The notes beneath the pieces were generated by a model. The model saw only the letters and a list, made by a program, of their open reading frames with translations, ran no database searches and had not been told where the DNA came from. Below, piece by piece: positions 1-9,997 of a stretch of 34,147 nucleotides of DNA. The position numbers and the translations under genes are program-made. Source of the DNA: Streptomyces oryzae (GTDB taxonomy: Bacteria > Actinomycetota > Actinomycetes > Streptomycetales > Streptomycetaceae). The stretch lies in contig NZ_JADKMA010000064.1 of the NCBI RefSeq assembly GCF_017676365.1, positions 1-34,147 of the forward strand, in the 5' to 3' direction. How positions within the stretch are numbered: position 1 is the first letter of the stretch; the number at the start of each line of letters is the position of its first letter.

Positions 1-1027
1 TCTGCGGTGCCTGCCCGTACGGAGGCCGGTTCTGCGGGGGCTGGTTGTACGGGGGCTGGCCGTACCCGGGCTGCTGGTACGGGTTGCCGGGGCCGGGGAC
101 AGGGCCGGGGCCGGGGCCGGGTGCGTGGCCGGTGGCGTGACCCGTGGGGTGGCCGGCGGAGTGCGCGCACGCCGTCGTGCCGAACGCGCGGTCCACGGCG
201 CGCGGCAACTCGTGCACCAGCAGCACGTGCGCCAGCCGGGCGTCGGCGAAGTGCACGTCGCGCAGCGCCAGCCGGATGCCGCGTACCGCGTCGTCGCACA
301 GCCGGCGGGTCTCGGCGCGGGAGGCGCCGGTGGCGTTGATGGGGTTCCAGGCGCCCTGGGCGGCGTCCGTGACCCGGTCCTCGACCGCGTCCAGCAGGTG
401 GGCGAGCCGTCCGAAGAGCCGGCCGGCCTCGGCGAGCGGAGCGGCGTTGCCGGGCTTGCCCGCGAGCGTCGCAGTGTGTGCGAAGGCCGCGGCAGTCGCC
501 GTCTCGGTTGGCTCGGTGACGGCCGTCAGCGGGGTGCCGGGGCCCGCGGCGCGCTCCACCTCCGTCTGCCGGTCCACGGCGTCGACCAGGACTGCCGTGT
601 CGAAGCCGAGCGTGCCGCCGGAGCGGGCACCGGCCCGGTCCCAGCCCGCGGCTATCCGGCGCGCGGCGGCGGCGACCGGGCGGCGGCGCAGCAGCCCGTC
701 CCGGTCGGCTATGTGGTCCCGCACCTTCGCCGAGGCGAGCACCAGCGACACCGAGGCCGCCAGCCGCGCCCCCTCGCCCTGTGCGACGGACGCGGTCCGC
801 ATACCGCGCAGCGGACACGGGCCCGCGGTGCGGCGCTTGGCTGCGGCCGTACCGGTCTGCGCGTCCGTCAATACGGAGATGAGCAGCCCGTCGTAGTTCG
901 TCGCCACCCGCGCGAACTGCCCGTGGTCGCCCCGCAGCGCGAGACAGAGCCCGCACAGATGCGCCATCCACTCGGCCCGCAGCCCCTCCGACAGCCGGTG
1001 CTTGCAGGGCCTGACGATTCCGAACAT
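1..1027 (-). CDS. DUF5685-like protein, C-terminus cut by window edge
   Basis: An uninterrupted reading frame runs from an ATG at 1027 to the left edge with no stop, giving about 342 residues. The start is preceded by GGGGGAG at good spacing. The N-terminus (MFGIVRPCKHRL, then HLCGLCLALRGDHGQF at about 24-39) matches my memory of the actinobacterial DUF5685 family, whose members share an N-terminal Cys/His cluster. The middle is Ala/Arg-rich and predicted helical. The last 50 or so visible residues are a low-complexity tail rich in Pro, Gly, Tyr and Gln with repeated PPYxQ-like units, suggesting a disordered region. No signal peptide or membrane segment is visible. Function is unknown. The Cys residues could bind metal, but that is inference. 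Forward-strand frames across this region are shadows: they lack ribosome sites and resemble nothing. Confidence 0.85.
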   Translation of the reverse strand, partial: MFGIVRPCKHRLSEGLRAEWMAHLCGLCLALRGDHGQFARVATNYDGLLISVLTDAQTGTAAAKRRTAGPCPLRGMRTASVAQGEGARLAASVSLVLASAKVRDHIADRDGLLRRRPVAAAARRIAAGWDRAGARSGGTLGFDTAVLVDAVDRQTEVERAAGPGTPLTAVTEPTETATAAAFAHTATLAGKPGNAAPLAEAGRLFGRLAHLLDAVEDRVTDAAQGAWNPINATGASRAETRRLCDDAVRGIRLALRDVHFADARLAHVLLVHELPRAVDRAFGTTACAHSAGHPTGHATGHAPGPGPGPVPGPGNPYQQPGYGQPPYNQPPQNRPPYGQAPQ

Positions 1028-1244
1028 GAGCTCCCCCGTACCTGACTCGACTGCTGCTCACGCATACGCAGTGCCGGATGGTACCCACTGTCCCTACGGC
1101 TGCCACCGGCCCCCTGCTTCCCCTGCCCAACGGCCTTTGCCGCAGGTCAGGTTGGGAGGGGCGGGCTCCTCTCGCGGCGCGCGCCGGCGTCGCGGACGGA
1201 CGGCCACAGGCAACGCCCGGGCACGCTGCGGCGTCCCGACGGGT

Positions 1245-1610
1245 ATGGCTTCTGTTCTCATCCTCGGTTTCGACCCGCGCACCGTTCCGGACGTCGATGG
1301 GGAAGCGCTGCAAGCGGTCCTCGACAAGGAGCTGGCCCGGCTGCAGGCCGACTCCATCGACGCGTCCCTGGTGATGGTCGCCGCCGACCAGTCCGACCTG
1401 TCCGCGTTCGTGACGGCGCTGAGCGAGCGCGACTGGGACGTCGTCCTCATCGGCGGCGGCATCCGGAACAAGGCGGAACTCACCTTCTTCGAGAGGGTGG
1501 TCAACCTGGTACACCGGCACGCGCCCGGCTCAGCCATCGCCTTCAACGCCGGTATCGGGGAGATCGCCGAGGCCGCCCGGCGGTGGCTGCCCTTCTCGCC
1601 CGCCTCCTGA
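1245..1610 (+). CDS. small conserved-looking protein of unknown function (121 aa)
   Basis: A 121-residue soluble protein starting MASVLILGFDPRTVPDVDGE. The frame is open further upstream, but that part is Arg/Pro-rich junk-like sequence, so ATG 1245 is chosen. The ribosome site is weak. Residues 1-60 alternate a strand (VLILGF), a helix (ALQAVLDKELARLQ) and a second strand (ASLVMVAAD). Residues 65-90 contain WDVVLIGGGIRN followed by a helix, then SAIAFNAGIGEI near the end. This strand-helix pattern with a Gly-rich turn looks like a small Rossmann-like alpha/beta fold. No catalytic motif is clear and I do not recognise the family with confidence. It lies between the divergent DUF5685 gene and the ThrRS attenuator, and a short hairpin after its stop may end its transcript. 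Function should be left open. Confidence 0.7.
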   Translation: MASVLILGFDPRTVPDVDGEALQAVLDKELARLQADSIDASLVMVAADQSDLSAFVTALSERDWDVVLIGGGIRNKAELTFFERVVNLVHRHAPGSAIAFNAGIGEIAEAARRWLPFSPAS

Positions 1611-1618
1611 GGCCGGCG

Positions 1619-1644
1619 CGGTCTCGCGGAAAAACCCCGCGACC
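1619..1644 (+). terminator. possible terminator after the 121-aa gene
   Basis: GGTCTCGCGG and CCGCGACC can pair around an A-rich loop (AAAAAC), with a two-base bulge. It lies just after the stop at 1610 and just before the proposed leader promoter, a sensible place to end the upstream transcript. There is no T-run, which is usual in this genus. Confidence 0.4.
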
Positions 1645-1667
1645 GACGCCGAGACCTCTGCTACGTT
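1639..1667 (+). promoter_or_regulatory. candidate promoter for the ThrRS leader transcript
   Basis: GCGACC (1639-1644), a 17-bp gap, then TACGTT (1662-1667) resemble the -35 and -10 of a housekeeping promoter. The expected start base, about seven bases after the -10, is at or next to A1674, the first base of the leader ATG. The leader ORF would then be read from a leaderless mRNA, common in Streptomyces, which explains why no ribosome site precedes it. This is inferred by eye. Confidence 0.45.
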
Positions 1668-1673
1668 CCCTCC

Positions 1674-1751
1674 ATGTACGTCCCCTCCAGGCAGCAGCGT
1701 GCCGTACGCGTCCGCAGGACGACGACGCCGGACCGAGTCCCGGCGCGCTGA
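1674..1751 (+). CDS. candidate Thr-codon leader peptide (25 aa) of an attenuator
   Basis: A short ORF of 25 codons, ATG at 1674 to TGA at 1749-1751, ending 108 bp before the ThrRS gene. Codons 16-18 (1719-1727) are ACG-ACG-ACG, three consecutive threonine codons, which is striking in a peptide this short. Five Arg codons also occur, two of them AGG, which is rare in such genomes; one directly precedes the Thr run. The ORF is followed by a perfect GC hairpin at 1774-1800. A run of codons for the cognate amino acid, then a terminator, then the gene, is the classic layout of ribosome-mediated attenuation (as in trp, his and thr leaders). Its role here is inferred. A chance ORF cannot be excluded without homologues. 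Confidence 0.6.
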   Translation: MYVPSRQQRAVRVRRTTTPDRVPAR

Positions 1752-1773
1752 CCGACGTACCAGCCGTACATCC

Positions 1774-1800
1774 AAGCCCCGGGCCGAGCGCCCGGGGCTT
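1774..1800 (+). terminator. attenuator-type terminator hairpin upstream of the short ThrRS
   Basis: AAGCCCCGGGC pairs perfectly with GCCCGGGGCTT (11 bp) around a five-base loop (CGAGC). It lies 22 bases after the leader stop and 59 bases before the ThrRS start, so it would stop transcription before the gene unless prevented. A second possible pairing exists: GGACGACGA (1717-1725, covering part of the Thr codons) is complementary to TCGTCGTCC (1800-1808), directly after the hairpin. Also ATGTACG (1674-1680) is complementary to CGTACAT (1765-1771). I did not find a strong classical antiterminator by eye. Confidence 0.65.
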
Positions 1801-1859
1801 CGTCGTCCGCTCCCTCGGGTGCCCCGCCCGCCCACAGCCAGCAGCACGAGGGAGAACCG

Positions 1860-3098
1860 ATGACCACCGCACGCCATGACCACCGAGCGCTCGGCCGCGA
1901 GCTGGGCCTCTTCGGCACCGATCCGCTGATCGGGGCCGGCCTGCCGTACTGGCTGCCGGACGGCGCCACCGTCCGGCACGAGCTGGAGGAGTACATCCGC
2001 GCCACCGAGCGCCGCGCGGGCTACCAGCACGTGTACTCGCCGGTGCTGGGGAAGCGGGAGCTGTACGAACTCTCCGGGCACTGGGCGCACTACGCCGACG
2101 ACATGTTCCCTCCACTGGAGATGGGCGAGGGTGGCGGCGACGGGGAACAGCTGGTGCTGCGGCCCAGTCTGTGCCCGCACCACGCGGTCATCTACCGGTC
2201 CCGCTCCCGCAGCTACCGCGAACTCCCGCTGCGCCTGGCCGAGCTGGGCGCCATGTACCGCTCCGAGCGCTCCGGCGTGCTGGGCGGACTGACCCGGGTA
2301 CGAGCCATCCAGCTGAACGACGCACACATCTTCTGCACCCTCGACCAGGTGGCCGCCGAGGCGCGGGCCGCGCTGGAGCTGATCCGCGGCGCATACCGGG
2401 CGGTCGGTATCCAAGCGGCCCGCTACCGGCTCTCCCTCCCGGCCCCGGGCGGCAAGTACGTGGCGAACCAGGACAAATGGCGGCAGGCCACCGCGCTGCT
2501 GCGCCAGGTGCTGGACGAGGCGGGGCTGCCGTACGAGGCGGAGGAGGGCGAGGCGGCCTTCTACGGCCCGAAGATCGATGTGCAGATCGCCGACGCCGCA
2601 GGCCGGGAAGCGACCCTCTCCACCGTCCAGGTGGACCTGCACCAGCCCGCACGCTTCGACCTGCACTACACCGGCGCGGACGGCGGCAGGCACCGGCCGG
2701 TGATGGTGCACCGGGCGGTCATCGGCAGCGTCGAACGGGCCGTCGCCCAGCTGATCGAGGTGCACGGAGGCGCCTTCCCCGGCTGGCTGGCGCCCACCCA
2801 GATCGCTGTGCTGCCGGTGTCCGGGGCGCAGCTTCCGGACGGCGAGGCGCTGCTGCGGCGCTGCGCCGCCGCGGGCCTGCGCGCCCGGCTCTCCCCACCG
2901 GAGGACGGCAGCCTGGGCGCCCGGGTACGGCAGGCCCGCCTCGTGCCGTACCAGGCGGTGCTCGGCCCCCGGGAGTCCGCCGAGGGCCGGGTCGCGCTGC
3001 GGCTGCGCGACGGCCGCCGCCTCGACCCGCTGCCCGCCGCTGAGGCCATGGCCCGGATCACCGCACTCGTGGCGGAGCACTCCACCGAGCTGTGGTGA
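1860..3098 (+). CDS. short-form threonyl-tRNA synthetase lacking TGS and editing domains
   Basis: A class II aminoacyl-tRNA synthetase that should charge tRNA-Thr with threonine. At 412 residues it is about 230 shorter than ordinary bacterial ThrRS (about 640). It begins directly with the catalytic domain, so the N-terminal TGS and Ser-tRNA editing domains are absent. Motif 2 is visible as YRSERSGVLGGLTRVRA (about 133-149) and motif 3 as HRAVIGSVERAVAQL (284-298). The family's zinc ligands are present: Cys105 in SLCPHH, His156 in NDAHIFC and His284. The usual QDDAH reads LNDAH here. The anticodon-binding domain follows from about 315. ATG 1860 has GGGAGA at good spacing. It is probably a second, non-editing ThrRS made when normal charging fails, given the Thr-codon leader upstream. 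A role in resistance to a ThrRS inhibitor is possible but not shown. Confidence 0.92.
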   Translation: MTTARHDHRALGRELGLFGTDPLIGAGLPYWLPDGATVRHELEEYIRATERRAGYQHVYSPVLGKRELYELSGHWAHYADDMFPPLEMGEGGGDGEQLVLRPSLCPHHAVIYRSRSRSYRELPLRLAELGAMYRSERSGVLGGLTRVRAIQLNDAHIFCTLDQVAAEARAALELIRGAYRAVGIQAARYRLSLPAPGGKYVANQDKWRQATALLRQVLDEAGLPYEAEEGEAAFYGPKIDVQIADAAGREATLSTVQVDLHQPARFDLHYTGADGGRHRPVMVHRAVIGSVERAVAQLIEVHGGAFPGWLAPTQIAVLPVSGAQLPDGEALLRRCAAAGLRARLSPPEDGSLGARVRQARLVPYQAVLGPRESAEGRVALRLRDGRRLDPLPAAEAMARITALVAEHSTELW

Positions 3099-3123
3099 GG
3101 GAGGCGCCCCCAGAGAGCGAAAG

Positions 3124-3157
3124 AGGACCCCGGGGCTTTACCCGGCCCCGGGGTCCT
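3124..3157 (+). terminator. strong terminator after the ThrRS gene
   Basis: A perfect 13-bp stem, AGGACCCCGGGGC with GCCCCGGGGTCCT, around an eight-base loop, 25 bp after the stop. No T-run follows. Confidence 0.8.
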
Positions 3158-3510
3158 GGGTGCCGCTCGTTCGCACGCCCTGACGGTTCATGGGCGGATC
3201 GTTCGGCGATGTCCTCGCGTGGAGCCACTCCACCACGGCGCAGCGTGGATGCGCCGGCTGGGTTCGAACCAGCGTCTCGAGGTCGTCACCGCCCCGGTTG
3301 CCGGGCGATGAACGGCGATGCTGAGCTTGGAGCGAGAGGTTGAGACTGACCGGCACCCCGTATTCAGTACAGGGCGGCCGGGGGTTCACACATCAGCTTC
3401 AGCTTCAGCTTTGCGCTCCTGGCGCACCCCGGACCGAAAGGGCGTCGAACCCCATGGCCCGGGGAGTCTGCAGTTGTTCCGCACCTGCTCCGCACGCACC
3501 CCTGTGCCGC
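3158..3510. other. gene-poor intergenic stretch
   Basis: About 350 bp between the ThrRS terminator and the stop of the next, leftward gene. No frame has both a ribosome site and a recognisable product. It contains GCTGGGTTCGAACCAGC (3257-3273), which resembles a tRNA T-arm but has no tRNA around it, and a short triplet of CAGCTT-type direct repeats at 3394-3410. It may be a scar of an old insertion or a degraded RNA gene; this is speculation. Confidence 0.5.
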
Positions 3511-4242
3511 TCACGCGAAGAGGTAGCCGAAGACGGCGTCCCCCACGCGCTTGTCGGTCACCTCCGTGCCGTTGGCCTCCTCGCGGGCGAACTTCACCGC
3601 GGCGGCCAGCTTGTCCAGCCGCTCCAGCAGTTCGTTGACCCGCCGTGCGGGCAGCGCCCCCGAGTACTTGACCGTGGTCCAGTAACCGACCGGGATGTCC
3701 TCGTAGTACACCTCGACCTGGGCCGGGTGCTTCTCCGTGGCCTCCGCCTTCACATGGTTGCGCGGCACCTTCTTGGTGCGCACCGTACGGACCTGCTCGG
3801 TCTTCCACCAGTCCGTGGAGGGGTCCTTCTCCCACGCCTCTGCGCCGTCCAGCACCGGCAGCTTGCGCAGAAAGGAGCCGAGCTCGCCCAGCTGCTTCTC
3901 CAGGAACAGCAGGTAGGAGACGGGGACTTCGGACAGGATCGTGCGTCCGTCGACGACGACATCCGCGCGAGCGGTCAGGTTCGCCCAGTCCTTCGTCGCC
4001 GTCACATCGAACAGCCGGGTCAGGATCTTCGCCGTTTCCTTCAGCACATCCTCGGCCTTGACCTGGACCCGCGTCGACTCCGGCGGAAGCTGCTCGCCCT
4101 CTTCGTCCTTGGGCTGGTACGTACGCGAGATACCGGCCAGCATCTGCGGCTTGGCCAGCCCGTGCTGCGCCTGCGCCAGGTCCTGGACCACCTTGGACTT
4201 GACGCCTTTCTCCACTGCGATGATCTGATTCAGCTTCGCCAC
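3511..4242 (-). CDS. conserved protein of unknown function (DUF7873-like, 243 aa)
   Basis: A 243-residue soluble protein whose start is read as GTG 4242 (V/M-AKLNQIIAVEKG). The frame is open far upstream, but that part is antisense to the geosmin synthase gene and composed like noise. The sequence is rich in Lys and Glu, with long helices: SKVVQDLAQAQHGL near the N-terminus, DVLKETAKILTRLFDV in the middle, and RVNELLERLDKLAAAVKFAREEAN near the C-terminus. It has a WEKDPSTDWWKTEQVRTVRT segment and YYEDIPVGYWTTVKYSG. I recall near-identical proteins across Streptomyces labelled only as a domain of unknown function (the number 7873 is from memory). There is no good ribosome site; TAGCTT at 4255-4250 would start a transcript almost at the GTG, so it may be leaderless. 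It is divergent from the geosmin synthase gene. Confidence 0.85.
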   Translation of the reverse strand: MAKLNQIIAVEKGVKSKVVQDLAQAQHGLAKPQMLAGISRTYQPKDEEGEQLPPESTRVQVKAEDVLKETAKILTRLFDVTATKDWANLTARADVVVDGRTILSEVPVSYLLFLEKQLGELGSFLRKLPVLDGAEAWEKDPSTDWWKTEQVRTVRTKKVPRNHVKAEATEKHPAQVEVYYEDIPVGYWTTVKYSGALPARRVNELLERLDKLAAAVKFAREEANGTEVTDKRVGDAVFGYLFA

Positions 4243-4401
4243 GAATGCGAAGCTAGCAGCGCAACACCGCACGGTGCCAGGCATTTTGTTCGACGGATCG
4301 GTAACAGCAGTCGTCCCACATACGAGTGAAAAAGGATGCTCGTCATCCCACCCCGGGTAGGCCAAGTCAGCACCGATCCGACGAGCTGGGGGACAGTGGC
4401 G

Positions 4402-6666
<2,265 letters not shown>

Positions 6667-7707
6667 CGGCTGCGTCGTCGGGGGAGCCGGGGCCGGTTTC
6701 GGAACCGGCTACGGCTCCGGTGACGGGCTGCGGGGAGCGTGGCTTCCGGCTGCGCGAGCGGGAGACCGCCACGCCCGCCAGGCACAGCAGCCCGCCCGCC
6801 AGGGTCAGCCGGCCGGGGACCTCGTCCAGGAAGAGCCAGGACATCAGGACGACGAGGAACGGCACCACGTACGTCGTGGAGCCCATCCGTCCCGCGGTGG
6901 TACGGGAGAGGGCATAGGCCCAGGTGGAGAAGGCGATCGCGGTGGGGAACACGCCCAGATAGACGGTGTTGAGCGTGGCCGAGAGCGGTGCTTCGGCCAC
7001 CTGCGTGACCAGCTGCCCGGTGAACGGCAGGCAGGCGACGAACCCGATCAGGCAGCCGAACGTGGTGACCTGGAGCGGCGAGGCGTGCCGCAGCGCGGGC
7101 TTCTGGCTGACGACCCCGAGTGCGTAGGTCACGGCGGCCAGCACGCACAGCGCCACCCCCAGCGGCGAGGAGTCGCCGCCCTTGGAGACGGACAGGCCGA
7201 CCACGACGGCGCCCGCGAACGAGACCGCGATTCCGGCCAGCAGCCGGCTGGGGAAGCCCTCCTTGAGCAGCCAGCCGCCCAGCAGTGCCATCAGGATGGG
7301 GCCGATGTTGACGACCATCGAGGCCGTGCCCGCGTCCACAAGGCGTTCGCCCCAGTTGAGCGCCACCATGTAGCCCCCGAACCACAGCACCCCCGCGGTG
7401 GCGATGCCGGGCCAGGCGGCCCTGGGCGGGAGCCCTTCGCGCCGGGCGAGCAGCACCGCGCACAGCACCAGGGTGCCGGACCCGAGCCGCCCCAGTGCCA
7501 GGGCGCCAGGTGCGTAGTGCGCGCCCGCGCTGCGTATGGAGACGAAGGCCGAGGCCCACAGCACAACCGTGACTCCGGCTGCCGCCAGCGCTGTGGCCTC
7601 GGCGCGTCCCTTGCCTGCCGCCATGAGGGCTCCTTGATGGTTCACCGACCGCACATGCAGTCAGGACCGTAGGCTAATCACACTCATGACGCCACTCGTT
7701 TTCCGGC

Positions 7708-7766
7708 GCTCTCTTGAACCGGCGCCCCCTTGGACGGGTGCTCCTTGAATTCTGCTCCCTTGGAAC
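7708..7766. repeat. four imperfect tandem units, GCTCCCTTGRAC type
   Basis: Forward-strand units start at 7708 (GCTCTCTTGAAC), 7724 (GCCCCCTTGGAC), 7740 (GCTCCTTGAAT) and 7754 (GCTCCCTTGGAAC), spaced 16, 16 and 14 bp. A related GCTCCTTGATG at about 7630 holds the ribosome site of the transporter gene. On the reverse strand each unit reads like a ribosome-binding sequence (AAGGGAGC). The block lies between two leftward genes. Confidence 0.6.
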
Positions 7767-7768
7767 CG

Positions 7769-8089
7769 CTACGGCAGCAGGGAGCGCACCAGGCGGCAGG
7801 TGGTCGGCGACGGCGGGTGCACGCCGATGCGGTGCGCCGTCGCCCGGATGGTGTGGTTGCGGGCCTGCGCGGCGGTGTAGACGCCGGTGTCGAGCAGGGC
7901 TATGGCGATCCGCATGGCCTTCAGCCGGCGGTTGTGCGCCTCGTACCACTCGCGCGGCCGGCCGGCCGGGAGCGGCTTCTTCGGCAGGACGGGCAGGGTG
8001 GACATCTTCGGCAGGTGCTGCTGCTGGTGCTGAGTGCGGGTGGTGGGGCGGGTGTGCGAACGAGAGGTACGGGAACGGACAGCAGTCAT
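7769..8089 (-). CDS. small basic protein of unknown function (106 aa)
   Basis: A 106-residue basic protein starting at ATG 8089, with GAGGAG seven bases upstream. That ribosome site decides against the longer frame starting at 8158. Residues 1-35 are Ser/Thr/Arg/Gln-rich and probably disordered. The second half, beginning PLPAGRPREWYEAHNRRLKAMR and containing an RATAHRIGVHPPS segment, is predicted helical and looks like the conserved part. It could be a small nucleic-acid-binding protein given its charge, but no named motif is visible and I do not recognise the family. It lies between the FAD oxidoreductase and the transporter, all leftward, separated from the transporter by the repeat block. 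Confidence 0.7.
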   Translation of the reverse strand: MTAVRSRTSRSHTRPTTRTQHQQQHLPKMSTLPVLPKKPLPAGRPREWYEAHNRRLKAMRIAIALLDTGVYTAAQARNHTIRATAHRIGVHPPSPTTCRLVRSLLP

Positions 8090-8197
8090 CGACGGTCTCC
8101 TCACGACGTCGGTGCGCTTGCTGGAAACTACCTCGATTCTACCCCGCCCCACTGACAAAACCCGCTGGTCACTGGGGAGTTCGGGATCTTTGTTCGA

Positions 8198-9769
8198 TTA
8201 GGCCGCGGTCTCTTGGGAGGCCGCACGCGAGGCTTCTGCGGACGGCGTTGCGGACGTCGCCGCTGACGGCTTCCCGGACACCGCGGCCGACTCCGCCCCG
8301 GACTCCGCCGCGCCCTGTGCCGGGCGGCCGAAGTCCCGCAGGATCTGTTCCGTCGCCCGCTGCGCCGAACTCAGCGCCCCGCGCAGCGTGCTGGTGTCCC
8401 GGTGCTCCCCGCAGACGTACAGCCCCGACAGCACCCGCACCGGGCGGCGCAAATCGTGCGGTGCGGGCATCGCAGGTACCGCCTCGGGGTCGTGGTACGC
8501 CGCCAGCAGCTCCCAGCGGTCCGTGGCGGTGCCGTAGACGGCCGCCAGTTGCTCGCGTGCGGCCTTGTCCAGCGCCGTGGGCGGTTCGGCCGCCCGCTCG
8601 CCCAGTACGACGGAGGTGATCAGTGTCCGGTCCGGCGCGGCCCGCGAGGGGTCGACCGCCGAGGCCACCCAGGTGTGGCTGACCGGATCCGTCTCCGCGC
8701 CGTCCCGCTCGGCGCACACGGTGAACGACGGCGCGCACGCACCCGGCGGCAGCGGGTCCGGGGCCCGGTGGTGCAACACGGTCACCGGATGGAATTCGGG
8801 CACCCGCAGCCCCGGCAGCAGCGCCGCGGCCGAGCGGGCGCCGGTGGCCACCAGCGCCGCCTCGCAGCCGAACGTGCCGTGCTCCGCGGTCTCCACGGTG
8901 TGGGTGCTCACGGAGGTCACCCGTACCCCCGTACGCACCGTGCCCGGCGGCAGCGCGGCCGTCAGCAGCTCTACAACGGTGGCCTGGCCGCCCGCCGGTA
9001 CCCCGAGCCCGCCCCGCGCGAAACCGCGCAGCGTCAGATCGGCGACGCGGCTGGATGTCGTCAGCGCCGGGTCCGAAAGGAGTGCGGTCAGCAGCGGGCG
9101 CACCAGCGTCTCTGCGGGCCGGGAGGGCAGGCCGCGTGCCGACAGTGCCTGGCCTGCCGGAAGTTCGGGCCGCGACAGCAGCCCCTGGGCCGGTGCCGCC
9201 GCGAACCTGGCGAGGGAGGCGCGCAGCCGTACCAGCCCCAGTGCGTCGGACATGTCGGCGCGGCTGCGCGCGCCGGTGAGCGCGCGAGCCGTGGTGAACG
9301 CTGTCAGTGCGCCCCGCGTGCTTCCTGCGCCCCTTGTGCGCCGGTCGAGCCGGGTCGTACGGCCCGCCCGTACCGCCTCGGAAGCACGCTCCGCCGACCG
9401 GGCGGCCACCCGGTGCGTTCTTCCCTCCGCGTGCAGCAGCGCCCCCGGCGTGAACGGGTGCAGCGTGAGCGCTTCCAGCGCGGGCAGCTGCGCGATGGCC
9501 TCGGCGTCCCGGTCCAGGCTCAGCACCCCCGGACTGCGGTCGAGCCGGTATCCCTCGATGTGGTCGGTGCGCAGCCGTCCGCCGACCCGGGAGTCCGCCT
9601 CCAGGACGAGGACGCGCATCCCGGCTCCGGTCAGCCGGTGCGCCGCTGCCAGTCCGGCCAGGCCCGCACCGACGATCACCACATCGGCGGTCCGGTCCCT
9701 GCCGACGGCTTCCACCTCCTCGCCGCCACTCCCGGTGCGGGTGCCTGCCTGTGCGCTGCTGGTCAGCAC
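8198..9769 (-). CDS. FAD-dependent amine-oxidase-type oxidoreductase (phytoene-desaturase/MAO fold)
   Basis: A 523-residue flavoprotein. The N-terminal dinucleotide-binding fold is clear: DVVIVGAGLAGLAAAHRL (about 29-46, GxGxxG), then VLVLEADSRVGGRLRT, the ED-x-GGR signature of the amine oxidase/protoporphyrinogen oxidase/phytoene desaturase superfamily. Near the C-terminus LYVCGEHRDTSTLRGALSSAQRATEQIL is the second FAD-contact region. Substrate is not evident. GTG 9769 is chosen because GGGAGGA lies just upstream and the longer frame adds only a Thr/Arg-rich stretch. The last 40 or so residues are a Ser/Ala/Glu tail that looks disordered. The central region (about 150-230) is Arg/Ala-rich and less conserved in look. 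No pathway partner is adjacent, so its role stays open. Confidence 0.88.
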   Translation of the reverse strand: MLTSSAQAGTRTGSGGEEVEAVGRDRTADVVIVGAGLAGLAAAHRLTGAGMRVLVLEADSRVGGRLRTDHIEGYRLDRSPGVLSLDRDAEAIAQLPALEALTLHPFTPGALLHAEGRTHRVAARSAERASEAVRAGRTTRLDRRTRGAGSTRGALTAFTTARALTGARSRADMSDALGLVRLRASLARFAAAPAQGLLSRPELPAGQALSARGLPSRPAETLVRPLLTALLSDPALTTSSRVADLTLRGFARGGLGVPAGGQATVVELLTAALPPGTVRTGVRVTSVSTHTVETAEHGTFGCEAALVATGARSAAALLPGLRVPEFHPVTVLHHRAPDPLPPGACAPSFTVCAERDGAETDPVSHTWVASAVDPSRAAPDRTLITSVVLGERAAEPPTALDKAAREQLAAVYGTATDRWELLAAYHDPEAVPAMPAPHDLRRPVRVLSGLYVCGEHRDTSTLRGALSSAQRATEQILRDFGRPAQGAAESGAESAAVSGKPSAATSATPSAEASRAASQETAA

Positions 9770-9960
9770 GTGTCCTCCCGATGTCGACGCGCGTGCTGGT
9801 CTGATGAGGGTTGGCCTTCTCGCTGCTGTCGCGTTGGTGCAGTGTGTGCGGTCTTGTGCCGCTGTGGGGTCACGGCTGTGGTCCTGATGCCCCACCGCGC
9901 ACGCGTCATACCCGTGTTCGAGAGTTGGTGCGTGATCGCCTTCCCGGTACGTCGCGCGGG

Positions 9961-9988
9961 GGGCGCCCGGATGCATACCCGGGCGCCC
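9961..9988 (-). terminator. terminator after the alpha/beta hydrolase gene
   Basis: GGGCGCCCGG pairs perfectly with CCGGGCGCCC around ATGCATAC, 10 bp downstream of the hydrolase stop at 9998. It would separate the hydrolase transcript from the oxidoreductase gene. Confidence 0.7.
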
Positions 9989-9997
9989 ACGCCGGTC

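Noticed and set aside
125..1045. Long forward-strand reading frames over the DUF5685 region
   Set aside because: They have no ribosome site or recognisable product and are explained by GC bias opposite the clear reverse-strand gene.
3257..3273. tRNA-like T-arm (GCTGGGTTCGAACCAGC), with an acceptor-like stretch and CCA on the reverse strand
   Set aside because: No matching 5' acceptor, D-arm or anticodon arm with a T at position 33 could be found at the right distances. Treated as chance or a remnant.
3394..3410. CAGCTT direct repeats as a CRISPR or microsatellite element
   Set aside because: Only three six-base units with no spacers; too small to interpret.
4336..4401. Upstream ATG (4336) as start of geosmin synthase
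   Set aside because: The added residues are unlike the family, and AAGG directly abuts the ATG. TTG 4402 or GTG 4396 aligns with known proteins.
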